NCBI GenBank assembly: GCA_019359445.1
Contig: JAHHHJ010000019.1
Span: 38,393-102,392 of the forward strand
Length of the DNA stretch: 64,000 bases
Source of the DNA: Kastovskya adunca ATA6-11-RM4
GTDB taxonomy: Bacteria > Cyanobacteriota > Cyanobacteriia > Cyanobacteriales > Coleofasciculaceae
Direction of reading: 5' to 3'
Under the pieces are notes generated by a model, which ran no database searches, was not told the origin of the DNA, and saw only the letters and a program-made list of their open reading frames with translations. Positions 26,941-37,730 of this stretch are shown piece after piece (position 1 is the first letter of the stretch; every line of letters starts with the position of its first letter). Both the position numbers and the translations under genes were made by a program.

Positions 26941-29900
26941 ATGAACAACGGCAAAGTAAGAATTTACGAGTTATCACGGGAATTAAATTTGGATAATAAG
27001 GACATTTTGGGTATCTGCGACCAGCTCAACATCTCCGTCAAAAGTCACAGTAGCACGATTACAGAATCGGAAGCTGAACGCATACGCTCGGCGGCAGAAA
27101 AGTATTCTGACCGTCAAACAGCGGTAGCCAGCCGTGATTCTGCCTCCGCTGAAGGACCATCTTCTGCTAAGTCACTCAATCGTCCTGATGGTCAGCGGAA
27201 ACAACAAATTTTGGAGATTCGGAAGCCAAAGGCTCGTCCTGTTGCAAATACCCAATCAGGTACTAATGTAGCTACGCCTCCCCAGTCCCCTCAACCACCT
27301 AGCCGAGTGGTTGCTGCGTCTCCTAGCAAGCCCACGATCAGCCGACCGATGCCGATTGCCAGCAAGCCGGAAGCGAAACTGGACAAAGAGCAAGAGCCGG
27401 AGCTGGAACCGCAGCAGCCGGAAGAGACTGAACCCTCAGTAGCATCTGAGGAAACGTCAGAAGAAAAGTTGCAACTGGTCGAACCTCCTTCACGACCTAA
27501 ACGGGAGACGGCTCAACTAAGTCAGGTTGAGCGACCCCTTCTCAAGCGCGATCGCCCAGAAGCCCCGGTACCGGAAGCTAGGAGTGCACCTGCACCGCAG
27601 CGAGTCAGACCAGCGGTGGGCAAGCAACAGCCAGACTCTTCAGGCTCGTCTACAGAAGTCCGTCGTCCCGCACCACCGTCGATACCCGACTTGCAGCGTC
27701 CGCAACGGAGAGTCAAGCCTTCCCGCGATCAGGAACTTGAGGTTGGGGCAAGCACAGATGAAGATTCAGAAGAGGAACTAGAAACGGTAGATAGCGGGGA
27801 GTTGAATCTCCGACGCCCGACGCCTCCTCGGTTGGTGAAGCGCAAGTCCTGGGAAGAGGAAGAAGAAGAAGGACGCGAAACCGCAAAGCCGAACAAAAGC
27901 GGCAAACTGAAGCGGCGCACATCACTTTTGGACGAAGAAGACGAAGACTTCGATCCAGATGCAAGCGCAGAGACTGTTTCCTCCGTGGCGGTGAGCTTAT
28001 CGGTGGCACGTCCGCCTAAGCCAAAAAGCGCATCGGGAGCTTCTCCAGTTAGTCCTGGTCCCAACATCAGTCGTGGGAAAAAGCCACCAGCGACTAGAGG
28101 AGATCGCAGTGCGAGCAAATCCGACAGCCGCGATCGGCGTCGTGAGAAAAAAGCTGTACCTGAACGTCCCGATAAACTGCTTCTGACGACCAGTCTAAGC
28201 ATTCGCGAACTCGCTGAGGCATTAGAAGTCGCAGAAACAGAAATCATCAAGAAGCTATTCTTCAAAGGGATGGCTGTCAACATTACCCAAACTCTGGATA
28301 TTCCCACCGCCAAGATGGTGGCAGAAGAATTGGGAGTGGAAGTAGAGATAGGAGAAGAAGCTGCTGCCGCTACCAAAGTTACCGAAATGGTGGATGCGTC
28401 AGACAGCGAAAGCCTCCAGCGGCGTCCGCCAGTGGTCACTATCATGGGTCACGTTGACCATGGTAAAACTACCTTGCTGGATGCTATTCGGGAAACCAAA
28501 GTGGCACAAGGGGAAGCCGGGGGCATTACCCAGCACATCGGAGCCTACCATGTGGATGTTGAGCATGAAGGCAGAATGCAGCAGGTTGTCTTCCTCGACA
28601 CTCCAGGTCACGAAGCCTTCACCGCTATGCGGGCGCGAGGTACCCGGGTAACTGACATCGCCATCTTAGTAGTGGCAGCGGATGATGGGGTGCGACCACA
28701 AACCATCGAAGCCATCAGCCATGCCAAAGCCGCAGGCGTCCCAATGGTCGTTGCCATTAACAAAACCGATAAAGCTGAAGCTCAGCCAGACCGAGTTAAG
28801 CAAGAGCTGACAGAATACGGCTTAGTGCCGGAAGAGTGGGGCGGCGATACGATCATGGTTCCAGTCAGTGCTATCCAAAGAGAGAACTTAGACACTCTCC
28901 TGGAAATGATCCTACTGGTATCCGACATTGAAGACCTCTACGCTAACCCTGACCGTCTTGCTAAAGGCACGGTAATCGAAGCTCACTTGGATAAAGCGCG
29001 GGGACCTGTAGCATCGCTCTTGGTGCAAAATGGCACCTTGCGTGTGGGAGATACCCTCGTTGCTGGCTCTGTCTTAGGGAAAGTACGGGCAATGAGCGGC
29101 GACAGAGGAAACCGCGTCGAAGCAGCAACGCCGTCCTTTGCGGTGGAGTTATTGGGACTGAGTGATGTTCCCGCCGCTGGGGATGAATTTGAGGTCTTCG
29201 CTAACGAGAAAGAAGCCCGCTCGGTGGCAAGCGATCGCTCCGATGAGCAACGACAGTCTCGTTTGCAACAAGTCATGTCATCCCGTCGTGTCACCCTTAA
29301 TAGCTTGAGCGCTCAGGCTCAAGAAGGGGACCTCAAGGAACTGAACTTGGTTTTAAAAGCAGATGTTCAAGGTTCCTTGGAAGCGATTCTAGGATCTCTC
29401 AAACAGTTGCCGCAAAATGAAGTGCAAATTCGAGTTCTGCTCTCTGCACCGGGGGAAATCAGCGAAACTGACGTTGACTTAGCGGCAGCTAGTGGTGCCG
29501 TGGTCATCGGCTTCAACACAACCCTGGCAACAGGTGCGCGCCAATCTGCCGATCGAGCAGGCGTTGATATTCGCGAATACAACATCATCTATAAACTCTT
29601 AGATGATATTCAAGGCGCGATGGAAGGTCTCTTAGATCCAGAGCAAGTTGAAGAACCGTTGGGTCAAGTGGAAGTTCGAGCCGTCTTCCCTGTTGGTCGT
29701 GGTGCGGTGGCTGGTTGTTACGTACTCTCAGGCAAAGCCGTGCGTAACTGCAACATCCGCGTCCTGCGTAATGGTAAGCAAATCTACCAAGGTATTCTCG
29801 ATTCCCTCAAACGGATGAAAGAGGATGCTAAAGAAGTCAATGCTGGCTTCGAGTGCGGTGTCGGCGTCGATAAGTTTAACGACTGGCAAGAAGGTGACAT

Positions 29901-29952
29901 CATTGAAACCTTCAAGATGGTCAGCAAGCGACGGACGCTCTCGGCTACCTAA
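26941..29952 (+). CDS. infB: translation initiation factor IF-2
   Basis: 1003 residues, a normal length for cyanobacteria. IF-2 is the GTPase that delivers initiator tRNA to the 30S subunit and promotes subunit joining. The N terminus begins [20 protein letters not shown] (IF2_N), followed by a long Pro/Glu/Arg-rich linker (about 60-410), a second IF2_N domain ([12 protein letters not shown]) and the G domain: GHVDHGKT (503-510), DTPGHEAF and NKTDKAEA. Domains II to IV complete the C-terminal half. A purine-rich segment precedes the ATG. A hairpin follows the stop. Confidence 0.97.
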   Translation: MNNGKVRIYELSRELNLDNKDILGICDQLNISVKSHSSTITESEAERIRSAAEKYSDRQTAVASRDSASAEGPSSAKSLNRPDGQRKQQILEIRKPKARPVANTQSGTNVATPPQSPQPPSRVVAASPSKPTISRPMPIASKPEAKLDKEQEPELEPQQPEETEPSVASEETSEEKLQLVEPPSRPKRETAQLSQVERPLLKRDRPEAPVPEARSAPAPQRVRPAVGKQQPDSSGSSTEVRRPAPPSIPDLQRPQRRVKPSRDQELEVGASTDEDSEEELETVDSGELNLRRPTPPRLVKRKSWEEEEEEGRETAKPNKSGKLKRRTSLLDEEDEDFDPDASAETVSSVAVSLSVARPPKPKSASGASPVSPGPNISRGKKPPATRGDRSASKSDSRDRRREKKAVPERPDKLLLTTSLSIRELAEALEVAETEIIKKLFFKGMAVNITQTLDIPTAKMVAEELGVEVEIGEEAAAATKVTEMVDASDSESLQRRPPVVTIMGHVDHGKTTLLDAIRETKVAQGEAGGITQHIGAYHVDVEHEGRMQQVVFLDTPGHEAFTAMRARGTRVTDIAILVVAADDGVRPQTIEAISHAKAAGVPMVVAINKTDKAEAQPDRVKQELTEYGLVPEEWGGDTIMVPVSAIQRENLDTLLEMILLVSDIEDLYANPDRLAKGTVIEAHLDKARGPVASLLVQNGTLRVGDTLVAGSVLGKVRAMSGDRGNRVEAATPSFAVELLGLSDVPAAGDEFEVFANEKEARSVASDRSDEQRQSRLQQVMSSRRVTLNSLSAQAQEGDLKELNLVLKADVQGSLEAILGSLKQLPQNEVQIRVLLSAPGEISETDVDLAAASGAVVIGFNTTLATGARQSADRAGVDIREYNIIYKLLDDIQGAMEGLLDPEQVEEPLGQVEVRAVFPVGRGAVAGCYVLSGKAVRNCNIRVLRNGKQIYQGILDSLKRMKEDAKEVNAGFECGVGVDKFNDWQEGDIIETFKMVSKRRTLSAT

Positions 29953-29963
29953 GGCAAAACTTA

Positions 29964-30005
29964 AAAAGGTAAAAGTCAAAGGAATTCTTTTGGCTTTTAC
30001 CTTTT
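29964..30005 (+). terminator. AT-rich hairpin after infB
   Basis: AAAAGGTAAAAG on the left and CTTTTACCTTTT on the right pair around a GAATTC centre, and TGCCTTTTTAC follows. Probable intrinsic terminator or attenuator between infB and the next gene. Confidence 0.55.
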
Positions 30006-30030
30006 GCCTTTTTACTTTTTACTGAAAAAA

Positions 30031-30654
30031 ATGCGTTCTTTCTGGTCTGAGCCTTTTTTGTGGATTCATCTAACAGGGTTGGCAGCATTACCCCTGGCGT
30101 TGGAAGTCGTTTGGCTGGGACTGGCAGTAGGGAACCCCCTCCTACCCGTCTGGCTGGAAGTGCTACTCGTCGCTGCCCTTGGCATCGCTCCGGTGCTGTG
30201 GATGCAGTTGACCCGTCCGTTTGATATTTTCAGCCTCTTATTCGTCGCTCTCAAGCCGGAACAGTTAACACCGTCTCAGCGAAAACTGTTGCGGGTATTT
30301 AAAAACCGCACTAACCCAGTGCTGACCATTACCGCTGCGGTGGTGATGCTGTGGGTCCTCTGGCAAATTTATAAGGCAGCCCCGATAGTGGCAGCAGTAG
30401 CTCCTTTGGGTTCAAGTTGGCGAATTGTCGGGCTTTTACTTGCCGGGTTGGCGTTTTTGGGAAGTAACTTGTTTTTGCAGGTGCCTTTGAGCGTTGCCCA
30501 AGTTCTCATGACCAGCGAGTCAGAATTCCTAGCCATGGAACCTTATTCTGTAGAAGAAATCCGACAAGCCTTTACTTTACCGGGCTTACCTGTCAACCAA
30601 ATTTTGCCCGTTGCGGTAACACAGGATTCAGACTTATCGAGTGAAGGTCACTAA
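30031..30654 (+). CDS. low-complexity tail membrane protein
   Basis: 207 residues from ATG 30031 (MRSFWSEPFLWIHL); nine more codons are open upstream. Membrane segments are visible at about 15-38, 42-60, 98-117 and 130-150. The N-terminal SEPFLWIHLTGLAALPLALE and VLWMQLTRPFDIFSLL segments match a cyanobacteria-restricted membrane family of unknown function whose C terminus is variable. Here the tail is short, ending in TQDSDLSSEGH. It lies 80 bp downstream of infB, beyond a terminator-like hairpin. Confidence 0.8.
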   Translation: MRSFWSEPFLWIHLTGLAALPLALEVVWLGLAVGNPLLPVWLEVLLVAALGIAPVLWMQLTRPFDIFSLLFVALKPEQLTPSQRKLLRVFKNRTNPVLTITAAVVMLWVLWQIYKAAPIVAAVAPLGSSWRIVGLLLAGLAFLGSNLFLQVPLSVAQVLMTSESEFLAMEPYSVEEIRQAFTLPGLPVNQILPVAVTQDSDLSSEGH

Positions 30655-30711
30655 ACTAAATAGTGTAGGGTCAAAGGCAAAATTCTCTGTTTTTGAGGTT
30701 TGAGGACATAT

Positions 30712-30912
30712 ATGGCAAGTTCAGCGACCAATACTAGCAACTTCTCTGAAGACCGTCACATCTGGGATAGTCTCAAGCAGGCGATCGCGGCGAGTTCCGG
30801 ATTTCAAAACTGGCAGCGAGAGCAGTCTCTAGGCAATCAACGTCAGGGGCACTCCCTAGATCAGCAAGTTCGTTGGTATCTCCGGGAAACACTAGAAACT
30901 CTGGCTTACTAG
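30712..30912 (+). CDS. small conserved hypothetical protein
   Basis: 66 residues from ATG 30712, preceded by TTGAGGACATAT with GAGG 6 bases upstream. Soluble, with SEDRHIWDSLKQAIAASSGF and QQVRWYLRETLETLAY predicted helical. I believe similar short proteins occur across cyanobacteria; function unknown. It is the last gene of the plus-strand series from rimP and converges on the DUF1400 gene, 21 bp away. Confidence 0.7.
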   Translation: MASSATNTSNFSEDRHIWDSLKQAIAASSGFQNWQREQSLGNQRQGHSLDQQVRWYLRETLETLAY

Positions 30913-30933
30913 GGACTGCCCAATTTGCTTAAT

Positions 30934-31509
30934 TTACAACCTGATGTTGATGTTGGGTAAACGTCCCAATACGTTACTAATTTGCCCGTAGACCTCAACG
31001 ATGCGATCGCCATCAACATGCACCTCGGGAGTCGGGTAGTTCTGTAGCACTTCAATCAAGGTAATATTTCTATCCTCCAATGCCGAGCCGACTAACGCCG
31101 CACGTAAAGACTGGCGATTGGCACTATTGGTGGGAGTATGAATGACCTGACTGACTTGATCTAAAAGCAATTCTCCCGGAGTGCTATTGAGCGTCCGATA
31201 AAGAAATATCGGATCGGCTTTGACCTCATTAGTCAATGCTTTCCGAAACTCCTCTGGATTTTGTCCTGCTAGCCGCAGGTAAGAGCGTAGCGAGCTAGAA
31301 AGTTCGCCCGTTTCCGCAAAGGTTGTCAGTTCAGGAACTGATACGCTTTCGCGTAGAAAGCGGTATCTCAGCACCACAGAGTCAGCCGCTTCGGCACTCA
31401 GGTTACCCAGCCAAATTCCGGCCCCGGCGGCAAAGCCACAGAATAAACGTAGTGATGCCGTTAAACGACTTGAGATTGCTCTTTTACTTTTAGGGATTTG
31501 GTTAGCCAA
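30934..31509 (-). CDS. DUF1400 domain protein, exported
   Basis: 191 residues. A signal peptide (basic N region, then LRLFCGFAAGAGIWLGNLSAEAA) precedes a domain typical of the cyanobacterial DUF1400 family (VVLRYRFLRESVSVPELTTFAETGELSSSLR). In longer family members this domain precedes an alpha/beta hydrolase; here the protein stops after the DUF1400 module, so no hydrolase activity is expected. Probably a periplasmic or lumenal small protein of unknown role. Confidence 0.85.
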   Translation of the reverse strand: MANQIPKSKRAISSRLTASLRLFCGFAAGAGIWLGNLSAEAADSVVLRYRFLRESVSVPELTTFAETGELSSSLRSYLRLAGQNPEEFRKALTNEVKADPIFLYRTLNSTPGELLLDQVSQVIHTPTNSANRQSLRAALVGSALEDRNITLIEVLQNYPTPEVHVDGDRIVEVYGQISNVLGRLPNINIRL

Positions 31510-31721
31510 TTTCTAATAAAACTTCCATAATTCAGCAATGGGACAAAGAACGACGGTTAAATATAAAACCTCTTCCTTGACCCTTCTCTTCCCAGGATAG
31601 AAGGGTTCTTATTATTCTGAAGATAAAAAATATTCTTTGTTCCAGATGCCTAAGTGCTGAGGAGAAAGCACCCCACTCTGTTCGTAGGGAGGAAGCTAGA
31701 TAGTTTTATGGCTTCTTTGCC

Positions 31722-32203
31722 TCAACTGACGCTGACAAAACGCGAGGCGGCTAATTGTCGCAGGCGTTGAACATCTTCACGACGCGAAACAGAGAGGGGA
31801 ACGAAAGTTTCCCCGCATCTAGCTTCAGTAGCGGCAGTTTCCATTCGCGAGCGATCGCTTTAGCTGCCAACGACTTCCCACAGCCTTGAATCCCCACTAA
31901 AAGAACCCCTTTTGGAGGAGTGAGATTAAGCGATCGCGCTTCTTTGCTAAACCCAACGTGCGCCCGTTCCAACCAGGCTTTGAGCTGGCTAAACCCTCCC
32001 AGTTGGTAGGTATTATCCTCCTCCGGGTAATATTCCAGCAGCCCTCCTTCGCGAATCATCTGGGCTTTGCGTTCCAGTACCCGCTTAATATCCGCACTCC
32101 ACAGCTTCCCATCCACTAAAGCGGCGTAAGCGATCGCTTGTCTTGCCTGATTGAGCGTCATCCCACTCATCGCTTTGAGCAGTCTCCACGGTTTCCATAA
32201 CAA
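31722..32203 (-). pseudogene. AAA+ ATPase (Ycf46-like) pseudogene with internal deletion
   Basis: The frame 32203-31751 encodes GMTLNQARQAIAYAALVDGK, a linker and the Walker A loop GVLLVGIQGCGKSLAAKAIA, then KLPLLKLDAGKL. The protein should continue with the Walker B and sensor motifs but instead runs into an unrelated end and stops. In the next frame, from about 31800 to the stop at 31722, the DNA encodes VPLSVSRREDVQRLRQLAAS, which looks like the natural C terminus of this family. So most of the ATPase core is missing and the two ends are out of frame. The N-terminal domain expected before residue 1 is also absent, since a TGA directly precedes the first codon. Confidence 0.75.
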
Positions 32204-32797
32204 TCACAGAGTGAAATGAAAGGATCAGGGTTTTCAGGTTGTGAATACTGGTGGGACAGCTCATTTTTAATCATTTGCGATCGCATCATTTAGTATCTAC
32301 AGTATTTCGTTCAGAAAATTCGGCTAACTAGAACCTATAGATAAAAACAAGCGGTGCGGTGGGATCAGCGTGAGTGTGGTGCTACAAAACCAGCGATCGC
32401 TTCACACTTCATTAACTCTCCACCAATAGAAAGATGCTGCATTGTGGCAAAGAAGAGAGAATCAAAACCAACTTCATTCATCTTTATAAAAAATCAGATG
32501 TAGTACAGACAAAGTATTGAACCACCAGTACTTCTCCGGCACAAGCGCCTTCCTGATCTACGACACATGCCCCCTGTAATCGGCTTGTTTAGTGGCTTTG
32601 CCAACAGACAAGCCATTAACTATCTGTATTCTGGAAGCTGTAGCGAGTGTTTAGGCAATATCGCATCATCTGAAGGAAGCTACACATCACCAGCAAACAG
32701 CAGCCAAGGGCGGAAGGTTCTGTTGCAACTAGGCTGGTGTCATGTCGCCATGTCAAAACAATTAAATCAAATTAGTTGAGAAAGAGGAATTTACCAA
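32204..32797. other. 594-bp region upstream of treZ, no clear gene
   Basis: A 70-codon plus ORF (32567-32779) has no family character and was not accepted. HIP1 sites occur near 32395. The region must contain the treZ promoter. GAGAAAGAGGAATTTACCAA just before the treZ ATG supplies the ribosome-binding site. Confidence 0.4.
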
Positions 32798-34618
32798 ATG
32801 CAAGTCGGAGCAAATTATCTAGGTGACGGTCGTTGTGAGTTTACCGTCTGGGCACCACTGCTGGATAGTGTTGCGGTGCAAGTCGTATCTCCCGAACAAC
32901 GAGCGATCCCCATGGAGAAGCAGGAGTGGGGGTACTGGAAAGCGATCGCCCAAGACATCGAACCAGGAACAGCGTACTTCTACAAACTCAATGGAGAAAC
33001 GGATCGACCCGATCCCGCCTCTCAATTTCAACCCAATGGTGTACATGAAGCCTCAGCCGTAGTTGACCATAGCACTATGCAATGGACAGACCAGCAGTGG
33101 TCGGGGGTTCCCTTAGAGGAGATGATTATCTATGAGCTGCATGTAGGGACGTTTACTCCCGAAGGCACCTTTGAGGCAATCATCCCCCGCTTAAAAGAGC
33201 TGTATGAGTTTGGGGTGAATGCGATTGAGATTATGCCCGTGGCACAATTTCCCGGCAGCCGCAACTGGGGCTACGATGGCGTCTATCCCTATGCCGTGCA
33301 AGATTCCTACGGCGGGCCAGAAGCCTTAAAAAAACTGGTTGACGCGGCGCACCAGCAGGGAATGGCAGTGATTCTGGATGTGGTGTACAACCACTTCGGG
33401 CCAGAAGGCAACTACATCAGCCAATTCGGGCCATACTTTACAGATACCTATCGCACACCTTGGGGTAGTGCAATCAATTTTGACGATGCCTACAGCTATG
33501 GGGTGCGGAATTACTTTATTGAAAATGCCCTTTATTGGTTCCGAGACTATCACTTTGATGCCTTACGCTTAGATGCTATCCATGCTATCTACGACCTAGG
33601 AGCAAAGCACCTCTTGCAGGAACTAGGAGAGGATGTTGCCGCCCTTTCCGAAGAAAAAGGTAGAAAGCTTCATTTAATTGCCGAAAGCGATCTCAACGAC
33701 GTTCGCGTTATTCGTCCGCCTGAGTTAGGCGGTCATGGAATGGATGCTCAGTGGAGTGATGATTTTCACCATGAAATTCACACCCTACTGACCGAGGAAC
33801 GAATTGGATACTATCAGGATTTTGGGCAATGTGAGCACCTTGCCCAAGCCTACAAAAATAGTTTTGTCCACTCTTGGGACTATTCAAACGCCCGCAAGCG
33901 ATATCACGGTAGTGATGCTAGCGATCGCCCCGGTCAACAATTCGTCGTTTGCACCCAAAACCACGACCAAGTTGGTAATAGAATGCTGGGTGAAAGATTA
34001 TCTCACCTAGTTCATTTTGAAGGCTTAAAACTTGCCGCCGGAGCCTTATTACTTTCTCCCAATATTCCCCTGATATTTATGGGAGAAGAATATGGAGAAG
34101 ATGCCTACTTCCTTTACTTCGTCAGCCATAGCGATCCCGGCTTAGTTGAGGCAGTACGAGAAGGACGCAAACGAGAATTTGCCGACTTTCACTTAGAAGG
34201 AGAATACTCAGATCCCCAAAGCGCTGAAACCTTCAACAAATCCAAACTAAACTGGGAATCTCGTCAAGAAGGCAAACATAAAGCATTGTTTGATTTGTAT
34301 CAACACTTAATTCAACTGCGTCGCACAAACCCCGTCTTAAAACAGTTGGACAAGCAGAACTTAGAAGCTTCCGCAATGGAGGACAAGAAATTAATGTTTC
34401 TGCATCGCTGGAATGAAGACAGCCAGATTTTCTGCATCATGAACTTCAAGCAAGAAAGTGTCACATTTGCACCTCAGCTTCCTCAAGGTAACTGGAGCAA
34501 AATCCTCGATTCCTCAGAAGAAAAATGGATGGGTGCAGGTTCACAAATGCCAGAACAACTAACCCCCGAACAACAACTAACAATTCAGCCTCAGAGTTTT
34601 GCCCTTTACCAAGGGTAA
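32798..34618 (+). CDS. treZ: malto-oligosyltrehalose trehalohydrolase
   Basis: 606 residues, typical length. It releases free trehalose from the end of maltooligosyltrehalose produced by TreY, in the cytoplasm. An N-terminal E-set beta domain (GRCEFTVWAPLLDSVAVQVV, 11-30) precedes a GH13 barrel. Catalytic residues fall at DALRLDAIHAIYD (nucleophile Asp259), LIAESDLND (acid Glu296) and TQNHDQVGNR (Asp390). The IHAI sequence after the nucleophile is characteristic of TreZ rather than of GlgB. treY follows 279 bp downstream on the same strand. That gap holds a strong hairpin without a T run. Confidence 0.95.
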   Translation: MQVGANYLGDGRCEFTVWAPLLDSVAVQVVSPEQRAIPMEKQEWGYWKAIAQDIEPGTAYFYKLNGETDRPDPASQFQPNGVHEASAVVDHSTMQWTDQQWSGVPLEEMIIYELHVGTFTPEGTFEAIIPRLKELYEFGVNAIEIMPVAQFPGSRNWGYDGVYPYAVQDSYGGPEALKKLVDAAHQQGMAVILDVVYNHFGPEGNYISQFGPYFTDTYRTPWGSAINFDDAYSYGVRNYFIENALYWFRDYHFDALRLDAIHAIYDLGAKHLLQELGEDVAALSEEKGRKLHLIAESDLNDVRVIRPPELGGHGMDAQWSDDFHHEIHTLLTEERIGYYQDFGQCEHLAQAYKNSFVHSWDYSNARKRYHGSDASDRPGQQFVVCTQNHDQVGNRMLGERLSHLVHFEGLKLAAGALLLSPNIPLIFMGEEYGEDAYFLYFVSHSDPGLVEAVREGRKREFADFHLEGEYSDPQSAETFNKSKLNWESRQEGKHKALFDLYQHLIQLRRTNPVLKQLDKQNLEASAMEDKKLMFLHRWNEDSQIFCIMNFKQESVTFAPQLPQGNWSKILDSSEEKWMGAGSQMPEQLTPEQQLTIQPQSFALYQG

Positions 34619-34648
34619 ACCATTGATGTAGAGTGCCAATAAATCCTG

Positions 34649-34681
34649 CCTCTAACTCCCCTCATTCAGGGGGGTTAGAGG
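34649..34681. repeat. strong hairpin in the treZ-treY gap
   Basis: CCTCTAACTCCCC at 34649-34661 pairs with GGGGGGTTAGAGG at 34669-34681 around a short loop. No T tract follows, so it is not a clear terminator. Its C-run/G-run arms resemble the dispersed hairpin elements elsewhere in the window. Confidence 0.6.
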
Positions 34682-34897
34682 AAATCCGCTACTAGTTGCT
34701 TAAAACCTCAAGTTACAACATTGTACAGTAGGCATCACCTACCAATAACGACTCGTAACCCTCTCTCTTCTCTCTTTCTCTATCTTCGCTTCCTCTGCGC
34801 CTCTGTGGTTAGTTTTTCCATAAATCATATGTCAATACCATAGAGAACACAGAAATTAAATAAACTGCTATCCCTTACTCAGGAGCATTAACTAACC

Positions 34898-37693
34898 ATG
34901 CGAATTCCAGCAGCAACATATCGAATTCAATTTCATGTTGGCTTTAACTTTGAAGCCGCAAAAAAAATTGTTCCCTACCTTTCAGAATTAGGAATTTCTG
35001 ACCTTTATGCCTCACCTATCTTCAAGGCAACAGAAGGAAGCACCCACGGTTATGATGTAGTCGATCCTACGGTACTTAATCCAGAATTAGGAACACCCGA
35101 AGATTTTAAGGTATTAGTCCAGGAACTTCAACAGCGCCAAATGGGATGGTTGCAGGACATTGTCCCCAACCACATGGCATACGCTGGTCAAAACCAGATG
35201 CTAATGGACGTGCTAGAAAATGGGCCTGATTCTGAGTTTTTTGACTATTTTGATATTGCCTGGGATCAGTCTTATGAAGATAGACGCGGACGCGTCCTCG
35301 CCCCTCTACTAGGAAACTTTTATGGCGACAGTTTAGAAAACGGTGAAATTCAGCTTCAGTATGATCAAACAGGATTAAGTGTTAATTACTATAATCTGAG
35401 ATTACCAATCAGAATTGAATCCTACGTCCAGTTCCTTACCCATGAACTAGGAAAGTTAGCGAGAACTCTAGGCAGACAGCATCCCGATTTTGTTAAATTA
35501 CTGGGGATTCTCTATCTCCTCAAAAATCTTCCTAGTGAAACTAAAGGGAGAGAACGCTACGATCACATTGCTTTTGTTAAAGGGCTTTTGTGGGAACTTT
35601 ACACCCAAAATCCTGCCGTTGAAGAATTTATTCAACATAATATCGAAACTTTTAATGGAGAATCTGGGAATTCTAAAAGCTTCGATCTTCTAGATAGTCT
35701 GCTTTCAGATCAGTTTTATCGTCTTGCTTTTTGGAAGGTTGGGGCTGAAGAAATTAATTACAGACGATTCTTCACTGTTAACGAGTTAATTTCGGTAAAG
35801 GTTGAAGAACTTAAGGTATTTAATAAAACTCACTCCTTGATCAGCCAACTTGTTGAAGAAGGAGCTATAACAGGTTTACGTATTGACCACATTGATGGAT
35901 TGTACGACCCTACTCAATACCTAGAACGTCTCAGAGAAAAGATGGGAGATGTTTACATCACTGTCGAAAAAATTCTTGAACTGGATGAACAGTTACCAAA
36001 CTTTTGGCCAATTCAAGGAACCAGCGGTTACAACTTCTTAAATTATGTCAATGGCATTTTTTGTAAAAGTGTGAATGAGGAAAGGATGAGGTCAATTTAT
36101 GCCCAATTCACAAACTTAGATGCACCTTACGAAGAGCTGGTTAAACAAAAGAAAGCTTTGATTGTTGAGAAGAATTTAGCAGGCGATGCTGATAATTTAG
36201 CCCAATTATTAAAGCGGATTTCCGGTCAAACCCGAGGCGGTAGTGACTTTACACAATACGGATTGAAGCGAGCGCTGGTTGAGATTTTAACGCTCTTCCC
36301 AGTTTACCGGACTTATGTCAACGAAGATGGTTTAGACGAATCAGATCGTCAGTATGTACAAGCGGTGATTGCCAAAGCTAGGGAAGATTTACCGCTACTG
36401 TCAAAAGAGCTTGATTATATCGAAGAGATTCTTTTGCAGAAAAACGGAGAGCCTTTAACCTCAGAACAAAAAGCAGAACGGCTTCACTTTGTTATGCGAA
36501 TGCAGCAGCTAACGGGCCCGTTGATGGCAAAGGGAGTAGAAGACACGCTTTTGTATGTCTACAATCTGCTGTTATCGCTAAATGAAGTGGGCGGAAATCC
36601 CGGTCATTTTGGTCTACAACCTGCTGATTTTCATGCCTTTAATCAGACCAGAAAAACTCATTGGTCTCAGGCGATGAGTGCAACGTCCACTCATGACACC
36701 AAACGCGGAGAAGATGCCAGAGCGAGAATCAATATCCTTTCGGAAATTCCTGATGAGTGGGAAACTCAGGTAAGAACTTGGAGCGAACTTAATCGCCAGT
36801 TTAAAAAACTAACTAAGAATCGGGCGATTCCTAGCAGTAACGATGAGTATTTCCTTTATCAAACATTAATCGGTGCTTTTCCGTTTGATGAGCGCGAATA
36901 TCCCGAATTTATTACTCGTGTCAAAGATTACATGATCAAGGCAGTCAGAGAAGCCAAGGTTTATACCGCTTGGCTACGTCCAGATAATGAATATGAAGAA
37001 GGGTTCATCAGCTTTGTAGAATCCATTTTGCAGCCTTCGGAGCAAAATCAGTTTTTGGAAAAATTTAGACCGTTCCAGAAGGTAGTTGCTGATTATGGGA
37101 TCTACAATTCTCTTTCCCAAATTTTGCTAAAAAACATGGCTGTGGGTGTTCCCGATCTCTATCAGGGAACGGAGTTGTGGGATTTGAGTATGGTTGACCC
37201 CGATAATCGGCGTCCGGTAGATTATGAACAGCGGGTTGCGTTTTTGCAAGACATCAAAGAAAAGGCGCAACAAGACATTTTGAAGCTGGTTAATGAGCTA
37301 CTTTCTACGAAAGAAGATGGCAAGATTAAGTTGTTTTTGACTTACAAGGTGCTACAGGCAAGAAATGAAAATATGGAGCTTTTCCTCAAGGGTGACTATT
37401 TGCCCCTGAAGGTGGTTGGCAAGTTTCAAGATTGTATTGTGGCGTTTGCTAGACAAGTGGGGGATAAAGTAGCCATTACTGTTGCGCCTAGATTACTCAC
37501 AAGTCTAGTAAATCCGGGAGAACGACCCCTCGGCGACGTGTGGGAAGATACCGCTATTCAACTCCCAGCGGGAATGCCGTCAGTTTGGAAAGATGCGATC
37601 GCGGCTCAAACTCTGCAAGGAAACGAGGCTATACCCGTCAGTGAGGTGTTGAAGAATTTTCCTGTGGCGCTACTATTTGGTCAAAGCAATTAG
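34898..37693 (+). CDS. treY: malto-oligosyltrehalose synthase
   Basis: 931 residues. TreY converts the reducing-end maltose unit of a linear alpha-1,4-glucan into a trehalosyl end by intramolecular transglucosylation. The start RIPAATYRIQFHVGFNFEAA and the motifs LGISDLYASPIFKATEGSTHGYDVVDP are family hallmarks. The catalytic site is visible as GLRIDHIDGLYDP (Asp330), YITVEKIL (Glu357) and SATSTHDTKRGEDARAR near residue 610. It works with TreZ, whose gene is directly upstream. AGGAG precedes the ATG, and an intrinsic terminator follows the stop. Confidence 0.96.
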   Translation: MRIPAATYRIQFHVGFNFEAAKKIVPYLSELGISDLYASPIFKATEGSTHGYDVVDPTVLNPELGTPEDFKVLVQELQQRQMGWLQDIVPNHMAYAGQNQMLMDVLENGPDSEFFDYFDIAWDQSYEDRRGRVLAPLLGNFYGDSLENGEIQLQYDQTGLSVNYYNLRLPIRIESYVQFLTHELGKLARTLGRQHPDFVKLLGILYLLKNLPSETKGRERYDHIAFVKGLLWELYTQNPAVEEFIQHNIETFNGESGNSKSFDLLDSLLSDQFYRLAFWKVGAEEINYRRFFTVNELISVKVEELKVFNKTHSLISQLVEEGAITGLRIDHIDGLYDPTQYLERLREKMGDVYITVEKILELDEQLPNFWPIQGTSGYNFLNYVNGIFCKSVNEERMRSIYAQFTNLDAPYEELVKQKKALIVEKNLAGDADNLAQLLKRISGQTRGGSDFTQYGLKRALVEILTLFPVYRTYVNEDGLDESDRQYVQAVIAKAREDLPLLSKELDYIEEILLQKNGEPLTSEQKAERLHFVMRMQQLTGPLMAKGVEDTLLYVYNLLLSLNEVGGNPGHFGLQPADFHAFNQTRKTHWSQAMSATSTHDTKRGEDARARINILSEIPDEWETQVRTWSELNRQFKKLTKNRAIPSSNDEYFLYQTLIGAFPFDEREYPEFITRVKDYMIKAVREAKVYTAWLRPDNEYEEGFISFVESILQPSEQNQFLEKFRPFQKVVADYGIYNSLSQILLKNMAVGVPDLYQGTELWDLSMVDPDNRRPVDYEQRVAFLQDIKEKAQQDILKLVNELLSTKEDGKIKLFLTYKVLQARNENMELFLKGDYLPLKVVGKFQDCIVAFARQVGDKVAITVAPRLLTSLVNPGERPLGDVWEDTAIQLPAGMPSVWKDAIAAQTLQGNEAIPVSEVLKNFPVALLFGQSN

Positions 37694-37730
37694 GTTAATT
37701 TAGCCCCGCTTATTGACAAATCTGGCATTG

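Noticed and set aside
27729..28445. Minus-strand ORF of 238 codons inside infB
   Set aside because: It mirrors the low-complexity linker and start of the core of IF-2. Ser-rich composition is expected from the complement of Glu/Lys/Arg codons; the plus strand encodes IF-2.
32567..32779. 70-codon plus ORF upstream of treZ
   Set aside because: Cys/Ser-rich product with no recognisable domain and no good ribosome-binding site; likely chance in the treZ leader.
34780..34817. Pyrimidine-rich stretch before treY considered as a regulatory leader
   Set aside because: It contains CCTCTGCGCCTCTGTGGTTA, a dispersed repeat fragment also seen in reverse near 13880, so it is better explained as repeat debris.
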